The position numbers and the translations under genes were made by a program. A stretch of 64,000 nucleotides of DNA from NCBI RefSeq assembly GCF_002020135.1, contig NZ_MPZS01000001.1:434001-498000 (forward strand), read 5' to 3'. This document shows positions 8,158-17,373 of the stretch, in pieces. The stretch comes from Thioclava marina (GTDB taxonomy: Bacteria > Pseudomonadota > Alphaproteobacteria > Rhodobacterales > Rhodobacteraceae). The notes under the pieces are model-generated. The model had not been told where the DNA came from, ran no database searches, and saw nothing but the letters and a program-made list of their open reading frames with translations. Every line of letters starts with the position of its first letter. Position 1 is the stretch's first letter.

Positions 8158-9519
8158 TTACGCCTTGCCGCGCAGCATCGCGTTATAGGTGGGCTTGAGC
8201 GCGATTTCCTTCATCAGCCACGAGATCCACAGCTCTTCGAGCGGCGCGATCACGCCCGGGAAGGAAGGCGTCAGGCGGTTTTCGTAATCGAACTCGACCA
8301 GCATCGCGCGGCCGACCTTGGTGATCAGCGGGCAGGAGGTGTAGCCGTTGTAGATCTCGGTGCCATCCTTGCCTTCAATCGCGGCGACGAGGTGATCCTC
8401 GACCACGGGGATCTGCCATTTGACCGAGGCCGCGGTCTTGCCCTTGGGTACGCCCGCGATATCGCCAAGCCCGAAGACATTGGCGTAGCGGCGGTGACGC
8501 AGGGTCTGCTGATCGACCTCGAGCCAGCCCTGGCCGACCCATTTGTCTTCCCAGGCAAGGCCGCTCTCGCGCACCACGTCGGGGGCGACCATCGGCGGAA
8601 TGACGTTGGTGAAGTCGAATTCGATCTTCCGCTCGGACGCAGGCGTCACGGTGACGATGCCGTTCTTGTCGACCGAATGCTGCTCGGGGGTGCGGAAATA
8701 GGCGGTACGCGTGCCCGCGTCGATGCCCGTCAGGACATGGTCATACCGGGTCTCGAAACCACGATCACCGAACAGCAACTTGACCTTCTCGTTCACCACC
8801 GGAACCGAGAACAGGCCCTTGTTATTGGCTGCATAGATGATCTGGCTCGCTTCGCGGGTGCCCTTCTTGCGCAGGTAATCGTCGGTCAGGAAGGTGTATT
8901 TGAGCGGAGCGCCCGCGCATTTCATCTCGGTCGCCGGACGACCGAAGAGCGCAACGCCCCCCTTCTCGGTGAACTGGTCCATCGCGGCCCAAGTCTTCGC
9001 GGCGTAATCGGGACCGGCATAGACTGCACCAAGACCGTTCTGCCCCACCTGGTCGAGCGAGAAGCCCTCGATCGCGCCCCAGTCGAGCTTCAGGCCGGTC
9101 GCGACAACGAGATAATCATACTCGATCGCCTCGCCGCCCACGGTGGTCACGCGCTGCGCTTCCGGGTCGATCGCGGCGGCATAGTCTTCCACCCAGTTCA
9201 CGCCCGTGGGGAGCCAGTCGCCAGTACCCGAAACCGAATAGTCGGCGTTCTTGAGACCGGCGGCGATCAACGTGAAACCCGGCTGATACCAGTGCTGCTT
9301 GCGCCCGTCGACGATGGTGATCTGCGCGCCGTCGAGGCGCTGCACCAGACGGTTCACCAGCCCCGTGCCCGCGGCCCCCGAGCCCACGATCACGACACGG
9401 GCCTTGGTCTGCACCGCTGCGGTCGCGGGTTTGGCTGCGCCCATTGCGCTCAGCGCGGCAGCTCCGCCGGCCAACCCCAGAAATCCCCGCCGCGACGGGC
9501 TGAAAACGTCTTTAATCAT
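8158..9519 (-). CDS. sqr: Tat-exported FAD oxidoreductase, sulfide:quinone oxidoreductase-like
   Basis: A 453-residue flavoprotein with a twin-arginine signal (SRRGFLGLAGG near residue 9, hydrophobic stretch, cleavage near PATA). The FAD-binding Rossmann motif VVIVGSGAAGTGL starts near residue 42. Two cysteines, C201 in MKCAGAP and C396 in TSCPLI, sit where the redox-active pair of sulfide:quinone oxidoreductases is found; the third Cys of classical bacterial enzymes is absent. The family oxidises sulfide to sulfane sulfur and reduces quinone at the membrane surface. It is first in a three-gene operon and divergent from an Rrf2 regulator with an NsrR-type operator between them. A general NADH-type dehydrogenase is less likely because both SQR cysteines are kept. 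Confidence 0.85.
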   Translation of the reverse strand: MIKDVFSPSRRGFLGLAGGAAALSAMGAAKPATAAVQTKARVVIVGSGAAGTGLVNRLVQRLDGAQITIVDGRKQHWYQPGFTLIAAGLKNADYSVSGTGDWLPTGVNWVEDYAAAIDPEAQRVTTVGGEAIEYDYLVVATGLKLDWGAIEGFSLDQVGQNGLGAVYAGPDYAAKTWAAMDQFTEKGGVALFGRPATEMKCAGAPLKYTFLTDDYLRKKGTREASQIIYAANNKGLFSVPVVNEKVKLLFGDRGFETRYDHVLTGIDAGTRTAYFRTPEQHSVDKNGIVTVTPASERKIEFDFTNVIPPMVAPDVVRESGLAWEDKWVGQGWLEVDQQTLRHRRYANVFGLGDIAGVPKGKTAASVKWQIPVVEDHLVAAIEGKDGTEIYNGYTSCPLITKVGRAMLVEFDYENRLTPSFPGVIAPLEELWISWLMKEIALKPTYNAMLRGKA

Positions 9520-9591
9520 ACCGATCTTCTCCCTCGGACATATTCCGGTATGTGCATGTATTCAAATTTCGGAGAGCCGTGAGCCTGACAA

Positions 9592-9615
9592 AAGGACGCA
9601 TCGGGAATGCATCTT
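9592..9615. promoter_or_regulatory. NsrR-type operator between sqr operon and Rrf2 regulator
   Basis: GACGCAT-CGGGA-ATGCATC (9595-9613) is an inverted repeat with a 5-base centre, flanked by AAG on the left and TT on the right. It matches the architecture of NsrR sites (two GATGYAT half-sites separated by 5 bases); the right half is essentially perfect. It lies about 76 bases upstream of the sqr start, placing it near the sqr promoter. Confidence 0.6.
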
Positions 9616-9655
9616 TTTTCGTCGGACCTGACTTAAATCAATTCCACATCCCCGA

Positions 9656-9669
9656 TTGATCTATATCAC
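9656..9669. promoter_or_regulatory. FNR-type box just upstream of the Rrf2 regulator gene
   Basis: TTGATCTATATCAC matches TTGAT-N4-ATCAA with one mismatch and lies 27 bases before the regulator ATG, a position that would suit repression. A weaker site, CTGACTTAAATCAA, lies at 9628-9641. Confidence 0.5.
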
Positions 9670-9695
9670 CACGTCGTGAACTCGGAGGAGAGCCC

Positions 9696-10184
9696 ATGCG
9701 TCTGACCACCCGTACCAACCTCGCGATGCGTGTCCTGATGTTCTGCGCCGTCAATCCCGGCAGGATCGTCCGAAAACACGAAATCGCCGAGGCCTGTAAC
9801 GCCTCCGAGAACCACCTTGCCCAGGTGATCAACACCTTGGCGCAAAAGCGCTTCATCGAGACCCAGCGCGGTCGCGCGGGCGGCATGCAACTGGCCCGGC
9901 CGGACTCCGAGATCGGCGTGGGAGACGTGCTTCGCGCCTTCGAGGCCGGCCTGCCCTTCGCGGAATGTTTCGACCCCGAGTCGAATACCTGCCCGCTGCG
10001 CAATGCCTGCCTCTTCCGCGACGCGCTCGCCGATGCTCTCGAGGCCTTCTACGGAGCGCTCGACCGTAAGACGCTGGCCGATCTCGTGGAGGACAACACC
10101 GCGCTCGAGTCGATGCTGAGCCTGCCCGGCGCGATGAACATCTCGATCTGCGGAGCCAAGGAAGGCGCCGCCAAGGCGCTCTGA
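9696..10184 (+). CDS. Rrf2-family Fe-S transcription regulator (NsrR-like)
   Basis: A 162-residue regulator with an N-terminal winged helix (MRLTTRTNLAMRVLMFCAV, recognition region NASENHLAQVINTLAQKRFI, wing RGRAGGMQLARP). Three cysteines in the order C-x7-C-x5-C (ECFDPESNTCPLRNACLF) are the cluster-binding pattern of NsrR and related Rrf2 proteins. Such proteins hold a [4Fe-4S] or [2Fe-2S] cluster that is damaged by NO or redox stress, relieving repression. GGAGGAG lies a few bases before the ATG. It is divergent from the sqr operon and the operator between them fits NsrR. RirA or IscR identity is less likely given the operator, but the effector is inferred. Confidence 0.85.
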   Translation: MRLTTRTNLAMRVLMFCAVNPGRIVRKHEIAEACNASENHLAQVINTLAQKRFIETQRGRAGGMQLARPDSEIGVGDVLRAFEAGLPFAECFDPESNTCPLRNACLFRDALADALEAFYGALDRKTLADLVEDNTALESMLSLPGAMNISICGAKEGAAKAL

Positions 10185-10207
10185 TTTCAAACCGGTTCGT
10201 TTGAAAT
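10184..10207 (+). terminator. AT-rich hairpin after the Rrf2 regulator
   Basis: Perfect 9-bp inverted repeat ATTTCAAAC / GTTTGAAAT with a 6-base loop, beginning inside the stop codon and followed within 10 bases by CTGTTTTTG. It may act as terminator or as a protein-binding palindrome. Confidence 0.45.
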
Positions 10208-10249
10208 ACCCCTGTTTTTGCAGGGCCTGCGCGTATTTCGTGGCGGCTT

Positions 10250-10267
10250 TGTCACAGTTTCGTGACA
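10250..10267. promoter_or_regulatory. 18-bp palindrome upstream of a small Gln-rich gene
   Basis: TGTCAC-AGTTTC-GTGACA is a perfect 6+6 inverted repeat about 130 bases before the 44-codon gene. Formally it fits TGT-N12-ACA (PpsR-like), but nothing photosynthetic is nearby, so the binding protein is unknown. Confidence 0.4.
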
Positions 10268-10397
10268 GCCAATCACGCGAGCGCGAACAGAATTCAGTTT
10301 TGCTTGATCCCCTCTTTTCGATGCGGGAGCCTGTGTCTACTTGTCGCACCAGAAGCGGGGTATCCCGTCATCGCGACTCACAATGAGGCATAAGGTC

Positions 10398-10532
10398 ATG
10401 CAACAGCAATCGGGCAGCCAATCGGGCCAACAACAGCAAGGCGGCGCACCGCGTCCCAGCCAGCAGCAGGGACAAAGCGGCACGTCGAACCAGCAAGGCG
10501 GCACCGTTTTCAACGACTGGGCGTCGATCTGA
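10398..10532 (+). CDS. Small Gln/Ser/Gly-rich protein of unknown function (44 aa)
   Basis: A 44-residue reading frame, with composition unlike its neighbours: thirteen Gln and many Ser/Gly residues, beginning MQQQSGSQSGQQQQGG and ending in an ordered-looking TVFNDWASI. An upstream in-frame ATG exists at 10383. GAGG and AAGG elements precede the ATG at 10398, and a palindrome and AT-richer promoter-like DNA lie upstream. No signal peptide is visible. It is not a shadow of a gene on the other strand, since the surrounding 500 bases hold no other good gene. I do not recognise a family; the tail could be a short interaction motif. Confidence 0.5.
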   Translation: MQQQSGSQSGQQQQGGAPRPSQQQGQSGTSNQQGGTVFNDWASI

Positions 10533-10726
10533 CCCCACTCCTTCGCGACGCGACCACGCCGATGTGAAAGCGGCCCGCGGCAGACCCTGCCCCGGCGCGA
10601 TGCGATCCCCGAAGCTCACCTCGCGCCGCCCCTTGCGTGGCGCGGGTCCGCGGATCACAGTGATCGGCAGATCTTCGATTTGCCATCCCTGATTTTTACG
10701 AGGCGCGCCCGCCGCGCGATCCGCCC

Positions 10727-11074
10727 ATGCCCCAACCCATCACCAGCATTCATGGCATCGGCCCTGCGACCGCCGAGGGCTTCGCACGCGCGGGGATCAC
10801 CTCGGCCGAGCAATTGCGCGAGATCGGTGCCGAAGCGGCTTACGAAGCTTGGATCGCCGCCGGAAATCCGCCCCACTTCATCGGCTATTACGCCTTGCAC
10901 ATGGCGCTTCAGGGCCGGCCCTGGAACGATTGCCGGGGCGCGGAGAAGGCGGCATTCCGCGTCAAGTTCGACGCGCTCAAGGCACGGATCGACGCGGGCA
11001 TCCCGGAAATGGACAAGGGCCGCGCCCGGCTGGACGCGGCCCTTGATGAAATCGGTTTGATCCGGCGCGATTAG
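10727..11074 (+). CDS. TfoX C-terminal-domain protein (helix-hairpin-helix-like)
   Basis: A 115-residue protein whose first 85 residues ([55 protein letters not shown]) match the TfoX C-terminal domain. This helical domain resembles helix-hairpin-helix DNA-binding folds. The N-terminal TfoX domain found in competence regulators (Sxy/TfoX) is missing, as in many alphaproteobacterial stand-alone versions. The gene converges on ndk and their last four bases overlap. Its function is unproven and no other competence gene is nearby. Confidence 0.8.
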   Translation: MPQPITSIHGIGPATAEGFARAGITSAEQLREIGAEAAYEAWIAAGNPPHFIGYYALHMALQGRPWNDCRGAEKAAFRVKFDALKARIDAGIPEMDKGRARLDAALDEIGLIRRD

Positions 11075-11493
11075 CCGACGATCTCGAGACCCGAGAAGAA
11101 GAAGGAGATCTCCTGCGCGGCGGTCTCGGGCGCGTCCGAGCCGTGCACCGAGTTCTCGCCGACCGAGAGAGCGAATTCCTTGCGGATCGTGCCATCGGCC
11201 GCATCGGCCGGGTTGGTCGCGCCCATCACTTCGCGGTTTTTCGCGATCGCGCCTTCACCCTCGAGCACCTGCACGACGACCGGCTCGGACGCCATGAATT
11301 CGCACAGCTCGCCGTAGAAGGGGCGTTCCTTGTGGACTTCGTAGAACTTGCCGGCCTGTTCCATGGACAGCTTGATGCGCTTTTGCGCGACGATGCGCAG
11401 ACCCGCTTCCTCGAACTTGGCATTGATCTTGCCGGTGAGGTTGCGCTTGGTCGCGTCGGGTTTGATGATGCTCAGCGTGCGTTCGATGGCCAT
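11071..11493 (-). CDS. ndk: Nucleoside diphosphate kinase
   Basis: A 140-residue protein of the standard bacterial length. The opening [17 protein letters not shown], the [19 protein letters not shown] segment and the active-site stretch [17 protein letters not shown] (catalytic His in NSVHGSD) are diagnostic. The enzyme transfers gamma-phosphate from ATP to NDPs through a phospho-histidine, keeping nucleotide pools balanced. It is monocistronic, and its 3' end overlaps the TfoX-domain gene by four bases. Confidence 0.97.
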   Translation of the reverse strand: MAIERTLSIIKPDATKRNLTGKINAKFEEAGLRIVAQKRIKLSMEQAGKFYEVHKERPFYGELCEFMASEPVVVQVLEGEGAIAKNREVMGATNPADAADGTIRKEFALSVGENSVHGSDAPETAAQEISFFFSGLEIVG

Positions 11494-11677
11494 GTGAGAC
11501 CCTTTCCTTGTGCTCGCGGCCGGAAATCCGGTCCGAAATATCCCGCGCCTGCTATCACGGGGGGCGTGAGTTGAAAAGCCCTCTAAAAGGCGATCGCGGG
11601 CACATTAGCGCGGGAATGTGACCATCTGGTCAATGCGCGCTCAAATCGGGCGGCGGCACCTGTGAGACGCACCGAAT

Positions 11678-11710
11678 GCCTCCGGCGGGGATATTTTAGC
11701 CAAGAGGAAG
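11678..11710 (+). repeat. Dispersed 33-bp repeat (GGGGATATTT family), copy A
   Basis: The unit reads GCCTCCGGCGGGGATATTT, then four variable bases, then CAAGAGGAAG. A copy differing only in the variable bases occurs on the minus strand at 29409-29441, and diverged copies lie at 29462-29493 and 61205-61236. All are intergenic. Confidence 0.65.
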
Positions 11711-11754
11711 GGGGACGATTGACTGTCGCGCGGCCCTGCGCCAAGTCAGACCGC

Positions 11755-13608
11755 ATGTTGCGCATCTCCGATATCTCCTTTTCCATCGAGGGCCGACCGC
11801 TTTTCGCGGGCGCCTCGGCCACCATTCCCGAGGGTCACAAGGTCGGGCTCGTCGGCCCCAACGGCGCGGGCAAGACCACGCTCTTTCGCCTGATCCGGGG
11901 CGAGCTGACGCTGGACGGCGGCGAGATCTCTTTGCCCTCGCGCGCCAAGGTGGGCGGTGTCGCGCAGGAGGTGCCGTCCTCTTCGACCTCGCTTCTCGAT
12001 ACGGTTCTGGCCGCCGATGAGGAACGCGCAAGTCTTCTGGCCGAGGCCGAGAGCGCAACCGATCCGCACCGCATCGCCGAGGTGCATGCGCGGCTCGCCG
12101 ATATCGACGCCTGGTCGGGCGAGGCGCGGGCCTCCTCGATCCTGCGCGGGCTGGGGTTCGACACGGAGGCGCAAGCGCGCCCCTGTTCGGATTTCTCGGG
12201 CGGCTGGCGGATGCGGGTGGCGCTGGCGGGCGTGCTGTTCGCGCAGCCCGATCTGCTGTTGCTGGACGAACCGACGAACTATCTCGATCTCGAAGGCGCG
12301 CTGTGGCTGGAGCAATATCTGGCGCGCTATCCGCACACCGTCATCGTCATCAGCCACGACCGCGACCTGCTGAACCGGGCCGTGGGCGCGATCCTGCATC
12401 TCGAGGACAAGCAACTGACGCTCTATCAGGGCGGCTACGATACATTCGCGCGCACGCGCAGGCTGCGACGCGAGGCGCAGGCGGCGCAGGCCAAGAAGCA
12501 GGAGGCGCGCCGCGCCCATCTGCAGAGCTTCGTCGATCGCTTCCGCGCCAAGGCCACCAAGGCCAAGCAGGCGCAGGCGCGGGTCAAGATGCTCGAGAAG
12601 ATGGAGCCGATCACCGCGCCCGAGGAGGCCGCGAAGCAGGTCTTCACCTTCCCCGAGCCCGAGCAGCTCTCGCCCCCCATCATCGCGATGGAAAGCGCGG
12701 CCGTGGGCTATGGCGGACCGGCGATCCTGAAGCGGTTGAACCTGCGGATCGATCAGGATGACCGGATCGCGCTCCTGGGGCGCAATGGCGAAGGGAAATC
12801 CACGCTTTCCAAGCTATTGGCGGGCAAACTTGACGTGATGGAAGGCAAGATCACCCGTTCGTCCAAGCTGCGGATCGGCTATTTCGCGCAGCATCAGGTA
12901 GACGAGCTGGATCTGGCCGAGACTCCCCTGACCCACTTGCGGCGCGAGCGCCCCGAAGAGCATCCCTCGAAACTGCGCGCGCGGCTGGCGGGGTTTGGCC
13001 TCGGCGCGGATCAGGCGGAGACGAATGTGGGCAAGCTCTCGGGCGGACAGAAGGCGCGGCTGTCGCTGCTGCTGGCCACGCTCGACGCGCCGCATCTGCT
13101 TATCCTCGACGAGCCCACGAACCACCTCGATATCGAGAGTCGCGAGGCGCTGGTGACGGCGCTGACGGAATATTCCGGCGCGGTCGTGCTGGTCAGCCAT
13201 GACATGCACCTGCTGGGGCTGGTCGCGGATCGGCTCTGGCTGGTGAAGGGAGGCGCGGTTGCGCCCTATCAGGGGGATCTGGAGAGCTATCGGGCGGAAC
13301 TGCTGGCCCCCGCCCCGGAGGAGCGCGCGGCAAAGGCCGCCGCGCCCAAGCCCGCCAAACCCTCACGCGATGCGATGAGCGCGCTCAAGCGCGAGGTGCG
13401 CGATTGCGAGGCGCGAGTGGAGAAGCTGACCGAAATGCTGGAAAAGCTCGACGCGAAGCTGGCGGACCCTGCGCTTTACGAAGCGGGCAAGGCGTCTGAC
13501 CTCGCGGTCTGGCAGGCCAAGCATGCCGAGGCCACGCAGGCGATGGAGCGCGCGGAAGCGCTGTGGATGGCCGCTCTGGAAAAGCTGGAAGCGGCCGAAC
13601 AGGGCTGA
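11755..13608 (+). CDS. ABC-F family ATPase (Uup/YheS-like, ribosome-associated)
   Basis: A 617-residue soluble protein with two ABC ATPase domains and no membrane segments. Walker A motifs are GPNGAGKTTLF and GRNGEGKSTLS, with signatures FSGGW and LSGGQ and Walker B motifs LLLLDEPTNYLD and LLILDEPTNHLD. A charged linker (about residues 240-290, rich in Lys/Arg/Ala) separates the domains as in ABC-F proteins that act on the ribosomal E site. A C-terminal coiled-coil-like tail (VRDCEARVEKLTEMLEKLDA) is present. The ATG at 11755 starts the first domain; an in-frame extension from 11662 crosses the intergenic repeat and is rejected. Confidence 0.9.
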   Translation: MLRISDISFSIEGRPLFAGASATIPEGHKVGLVGPNGAGKTTLFRLIRGELTLDGGEISLPSRAKVGGVAQEVPSSSTSLLDTVLAADEERASLLAEAESATDPHRIAEVHARLADIDAWSGEARASSILRGLGFDTEAQARPCSDFSGGWRMRVALAGVLFAQPDLLLLDEPTNYLDLEGALWLEQYLARYPHTVIVISHDRDLLNRAVGAILHLEDKQLTLYQGGYDTFARTRRLRREAQAAQAKKQEARRAHLQSFVDRFRAKATKAKQAQARVKMLEKMEPITAPEEAAKQVFTFPEPEQLSPPIIAMESAAVGYGGPAILKRLNLRIDQDDRIALLGRNGEGKSTLSKLLAGKLDVMEGKITRSSKLRIGYFAQHQVDELDLAETPLTHLRRERPEEHPSKLRARLAGFGLGADQAETNVGKLSGGQKARLSLLLATLDAPHLLILDEPTNHLDIESREALVTALTEYSGAVVLVSHDMHLLGLVADRLWLVKGGAVAPYQGDLESYRAELLAPAPEERAAKAAAPKPAKPSRDAMSALKREVRDCEARVEKLTEMLEKLDAKLADPALYEAGKASDLAVWQAKHAEATQAMERAEALWMAALEKLEAAEQG

Positions 13609-13623
13609 GCTCGGCCCGTTCGT

Positions 13624-14589
13624 TTACGCTTCGTCGAACATGCCCTCGAACAGCGGCGAAGACAGATACCGCTCCCCGGAATCGGGCAGCACGACGACAA
13701 TGGTTTTCCCTGCGTTTTCAGGCTCACGCGCCAGCCGCAGCGCCGCAGCCGTGGCCGCGCCGCAGGAGATGCCCGCAAGGATGCCCTCCTCGCGCGCGAG
13801 CCGCCGCGCGGTCTCGATGGCCTCGTCATTGCTGACGGTCTCGATCCGGTCGACCAGATCCATGTCGAGCACGTCAGGCACAAAGCCCGCCCCGATGCCC
13901 TGGATCTTGTGCGGGCCGGGTTTCAGCTCCTCGCCCGCGCGGGCCTGGCTGAGAACGGGGCTCGCCTCGGGCTCGACCGCGACGGAGATCAGCGGCAGGC
14001 CCTTCTCGTGCTTAAGATAACGCGAGACGCCAGTGATCGTGCCCCCGGTGCCGACGCCCGCCACGAAGATATCGACCACCCCATCGGCATCCTCGAAAAT
14101 CTCGGGGCCGGTGGTCTTTTCGTGGATAGCCGGGTTCGCGGGGTTCTTGAACTGTTGCAGCAGAACGTAGCGGTCGGGATCGGAGGCGGTGATTTCCTCG
14201 GCCTTGGCGATCGCGCCCGCCATGCCCTTCGTGCCCTCGGTCAGCACCAGCTTCGCGCCGTAAGCGAGCAGCAGTTTGCGCCGCTCGACGCTCATCGTGT
14301 CGGGCATGGTCAGCGTGATCGGAATGCCGCGCGACGCCGCGACGAAGGCCAGCGCAATGCCGGTATTGCCCGAGGTGGGCTCGACGATCTCGCGGCCGGG
14401 GCCGAGAATGCCGCGCTCTTCCGCATCCCAGATCATGTTCGCACCGACCCGGCATTTCACCGACCAGGCCGGATTGCGGCCCTCGATCTTGGCAAGGATC
14501 GTCGCCCCCGCCCCTTCCGCGATCCGGTTGAGACGCACCAACGGCGTGTTCCCGATGCTGAGCGAATTGTCGTCAAAGATACGGGCCAT
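13624..14589 (-). CDS. cysK: Cysteine synthase A (O-acetylserine sulfhydrylase)
   Basis: A 321-residue PLP enzyme making cysteine from O-acetylserine and sulfide. The PLP lysine is in WSVKCR (Lys45), the substrate loop is [11 protein letters not shown], and the phosphate-binding glycine loop is [10 protein letters not shown]. The length is normal for the family. Its product shares the sulfide pool handled by the SQR-like enzyme encoded 4 kb to the left, but the two are not co-transcribed. It is convergent with the ABC-F gene, 15 bases apart. Confidence 0.95.
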   Translation of the reverse strand: MARIFDDNSLSIGNTPLVRLNRIAEGAGATILAKIEGRNPAWSVKCRVGANMIWDAEERGILGPGREIVEPTSGNTGIALAFVAASRGIPITLTMPDTMSVERRKLLLAYGAKLVLTEGTKGMAGAIAKAEEITASDPDRYVLLQQFKNPANPAIHEKTTGPEIFEDADGVVDIFVAGVGTGGTITGVSRYLKHEKGLPLISVAVEPEASPVLSQARAGEELKPGPHKIQGIGAGFVPDVLDMDLVDRIETVSNDEAIETARRLAREEGILAGISCGAATAAALRLAREPENAGKTIVVVLPDSGERYLSSPLFEGMFDEA

Positions 14590-14624
14590 GGGGTGTCCTT
14601 TCCGGGGGAGCGCGGGGGGCGCGC

Positions 14625-16091
14625 TCAGAGGTTGTAGATGCCTTCGAACTTCTCGGTCAGATAGGCCAGAAGCGGGCCCTCGTTGGGGTCAAACCCGCAG
14701 GCATGGCGGATCGTCTCGCGCGGGGGGCGCAGGCCGCCGAAGACCCGCAGGTTCTGGTCGAGCCAGGCTTTCGCGGGGCTCGCATCGCCCTCGGCCAGAC
14801 GCGCGTCGATCTCGGGCACGGCCGCGCGCATCGCCTGATTGAGGCAGCCCGCATAGACATTGCCCAGAGCATAGGTCGGGAAATAGCCGAAGAGGCCCAC
14901 CGACCAGTGAACGTCCTGCAGGAACCCCTGCGAGGGCTTGGTGACAGTCACGCCGAAATCGTCCTTGAAACGGGTATTCCACGCCTCTTCGAGATCGGCC
15001 ACCTCCAGCTTGCCCGCGATCAGGTCGCGCTCCAGATCGAAGCGCAGCATGATGTGGAGGTTGTAGTTCAGCTCGTCCGATTCCGTGCGGATGAAGCCCA
15101 TCTCGACACGGTTGACCAGCGCATGGAACGCCTGCGCATCCATCCCGAGATCTCCGAAGGCGTCGGTCATGCGGTGGTGCAGCCAGCCGGTGAAGGGGGC
15201 CGAGCGGCCGAGCTGGTTCTCGCAGATCCGGCTCTGGCTTTCATGCACGCCCATCGAGACGCCATGACCCAGAGGCGTGAAGCGATAGGCCGGGTCGATC
15301 GCCTGTTCGTAGGTGGCGTGGCCGACCTCGTGGATGGTCGAGTAGATATTGCCGAAGGGCTCGGATTCCGAGATCCGGGTGGTGATCCGCGCATCGTCGC
15401 CGCCGCCCGAAGAGAAAGGGTGCACCGACATATCCAGCCGCCCGCGCGTCCAGTCATAGCCGAAGGCCGAGGCGCAGATCCGCGCCAGACGCAGCTGGGC
15501 ATTCTCGGGGAAGACCTTGTCGATCGGTTGCGGTTTGACCTCGGAGCCGAGCACTCGGTCGCGCAGCTCGACCAGCGGGCCGCGCATCTTGTCGAAGATC
15601 GCGGCGATCTCTTTAGCGGTCGCACCCGGTTCGTAATCGTCGAGCAGCGCATCGTAGAGATCGCCCTCGGAGAGGCATTCGGCCTCCTCGCGCTTGAGCC
15701 GCACCACTTCCTCGAGCGTCGGCAGGAAGGCGGAGGCGTCCTCATTCGCGCGGGCCTCGGCCCAGATCCCCTGGCTGAGCGAGGTGATCCGCGCCAGTTC
15801 CGTGGCCAGTCGCGCGGGAATGCGGGTCGCGCGGTTATAGCTGCGCCCGATCAGGTCGAGCGTCCGGGCGCTGACCTCGTCGCTGGCTTCGGCACGCGCC
15901 AGCCAGTCCTCGATCTTCGGATCGGTGCGGCGGGCGTGCAGAACGCTCTCGATCGCGGCCATCTCCTCGGCGCGCTGATCGGCAGCCCCGCGCGGCATCA
16001 TCACCTCCTGATCCCAGCTCAGAAGCCCCGCGATATTGCCCAGCGCCTCGGTTTCGCGCTGATGCGCAATCAGTTCCTGATAGGCGCTCAT
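14625..16091 (-). CDS. M32-family metallocarboxypeptidase (Taq-type)
   Basis: A 488-residue cytosolic zinc peptidase. The HEXXH zinc motif is in [13 protein letters not shown], and other family blocks include [12 protein letters not shown], which supplies the third-ligand glutamate region, and [14 protein letters not shown]. The enzyme removes C-terminal residues from peptides. The ATG at 16091 overlaps the ctaA stop codon (ATGA), so both are in one operon. A much longer in-frame extension runs through ctaA in another frame and is not coding. Confidence 0.92.
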   Translation of the reverse strand: MSAYQELIAHQRETEALGNIAGLLSWDQEVMMPRGAADQRAEEMAAIESVLHARRTDPKIEDWLARAEASDEVSARTLDLIGRSYNRATRIPARLATELARITSLSQGIWAEARANEDASAFLPTLEEVVRLKREEAECLSEGDLYDALLDDYEPGATAKEIAAIFDKMRGPLVELRDRVLGSEVKPQPIDKVFPENAQLRLARICASAFGYDWTRGRLDMSVHPFSSGGGDDARITTRISESEPFGNIYSTIHEVGHATYEQAIDPAYRFTPLGHGVSMGVHESQSRICENQLGRSAPFTGWLHHRMTDAFGDLGMDAQAFHALVNRVEMGFIRTESDELNYNLHIMLRFDLERDLIAGKLEVADLEEAWNTRFKDDFGVTVTKPSQGFLQDVHWSVGLFGYFPTYALGNVYAGCLNQAMRAAVPEIDARLAEGDASPAKAWLDQNLRVFGGLRPPRETIRHACGFDPNEGPLLAYLTEKFEGIYNL

Positions 16092-17242
16092 GCGCGGCCC
16101 TCCCGGATGGAACGAATGACAGGATAGCGCGCCATGTGACGCGCGCGGATCACGAGGACCCAGGTGATGACGGCGCCGAACTGGTGGATCAGACCAAGCC
16201 ACCAGTAGTGGACCAGCTCGAGCGCGGTGGTGATGCCCAGAACCATCTGGAAGAAGATCATCGCGGCGGCCAGCGCATAGGCCTCGCGCGTGCTCTGATG
16301 CGCCGAACCGCGCGCACGCCATGCGGCATAGATTCCGGCCAGGAAGACGAGATAGCCGAGCATGCGATGATTGAACTGCACCAGCGCCGGATTTTCGAAG
16401 AAGTTGCGCCACAGCGGTGTGTAGTCGAAGCTCTCCGAGGGCAGAAACTGCCCGTTCATCGAGGGCCATGTCGGGAAGGCGAGGCCCGCATCGATCCCCG
16501 CCGTCAGCGCGCCAAGGATGATCTGCACGAAGACGAGCCCGATCAGCACCGCCCCGATCCGGCCCAGTTTCGGCTCGGCCAGACGGCGGGCCTGCAACAG
16601 TGCCGATTGCGGACGCGAAAGCTGCGCGGCGAACCAGGCGATCAACCCCAGAATGACGAAAGCGAGCCCGAGATGGGTCGCAAGACGGTAGGAAGCGACC
16701 GAGGTCATCCGCCCCACGAGACCGGAGGAGACCATCCACCAGCCGATCGCGCCTTGCAGCCCTCCAAGGATCCCGAGCGAGAACAGCCGCCCCGTCCAAC
16801 CCGGCGGAATTTTCTTCGTCAGCCAGAATCCGATGAAGCCGGCAAACCAGACGATCCCCACAAAGCGGCCAAGCTGACGATGGCCCCATTCCCACCAGAA
16901 GATGCCCTTGAATTCGGACACGGTCATGTTGGGGTTCATGTATTTGAACTGGGGGCTCGCCTTGTAATTGGTGAATTCGGCCTGCCAGTCGGCATCGTTC
17001 ATCGGCGGGATCGCCCCCGAGATCGGCTTCCATTCGGTGATCGAGAGACCGCTATCGGTGAGCCGCGTGGCGCCCCCCACCGCGATCATCGCCACGACCA
17101 GCGTGAAAAGCACGAAGAGCCACAGCCGGATCGCCTTGCGCGCACCGCGCGGCTTGGCGTCGATCATGCCCCCTGCGGGTTCGGCCCGCGTTGTGGCGCC
17201 TTCCGTTCCGACCTCTTCGAAGATGCTGCGTTTCTGGCTCAT
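16088..17242 (-). CDS. ctaA: Haem A synthase (COX15/CtaA)
   Basis: A 384-residue inner-membrane protein with eight hydrophobic helices. Family blocks are clear: RLTDSGLSITEWKPISGAIP near the N-terminus, IFWWEWGHRQLGRFVG with a haem-ligand His, SYRLATHLGLAF, and FNHRMLGYLVF near the C-terminal haem site. It converts haem O to haem A for aa3-type cytochrome oxidase. About 50 residues precede the first helix, as in the longer alphaproteobacterial version. It is followed directly by the M32 peptidase gene through a 4-base overlap. Confidence 0.95.
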   Translation of the reverse strand: MSQKRSIFEEVGTEGATTRAEPAGGMIDAKPRGARKAIRLWLFVLFTLVVAMIAVGGATRLTDSGLSITEWKPISGAIPPMNDADWQAEFTNYKASPQFKYMNPNMTVSEFKGIFWWEWGHRQLGRFVGIVWFAGFIGFWLTKKIPPGWTGRLFSLGILGGLQGAIGWWMVSSGLVGRMTSVASYRLATHLGLAFVILGLIAWFAAQLSRPQSALLQARRLAEPKLGRIGAVLIGLVFVQIILGALTAGIDAGLAFPTWPSMNGQFLPSESFDYTPLWRNFFENPALVQFNHRMLGYLVFLAGIYAAWRARGSAHQSTREAYALAAAMIFFQMVLGITTALELVHYWWLGLIHQFGAVITWVLVIRARHMARYPVIRSIREGRA

Positions 17243-17373
17243 GCGTGCGGGCCCCCGGCTTTTTTGTCTGCGCCTGTTCTTGGCAGTTTAGCGCAAGGCA
17301 AACTAGGCCGCCCCCTCTCCGGGGGCAAGGGGGCGGCTTGGTGCGGGGGAGTGCTGCTTCGACGGGCGCAGGG

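Noticed and set aside
10250-10267. PpsR/CrtJ operator
   Set aside because: TGT-N12-ACA is satisfied, but there is no photosynthesis or tetrapyrrole gene nearby and the pattern is loose; kept only as an unassigned palindrome.
16092-17033. N-terminal extension giving an 802-residue M32 peptidase
   Set aside because: The extension reads through ctaA in a wrong frame; the peptidase starts at 16091 with an ATGA overlap.
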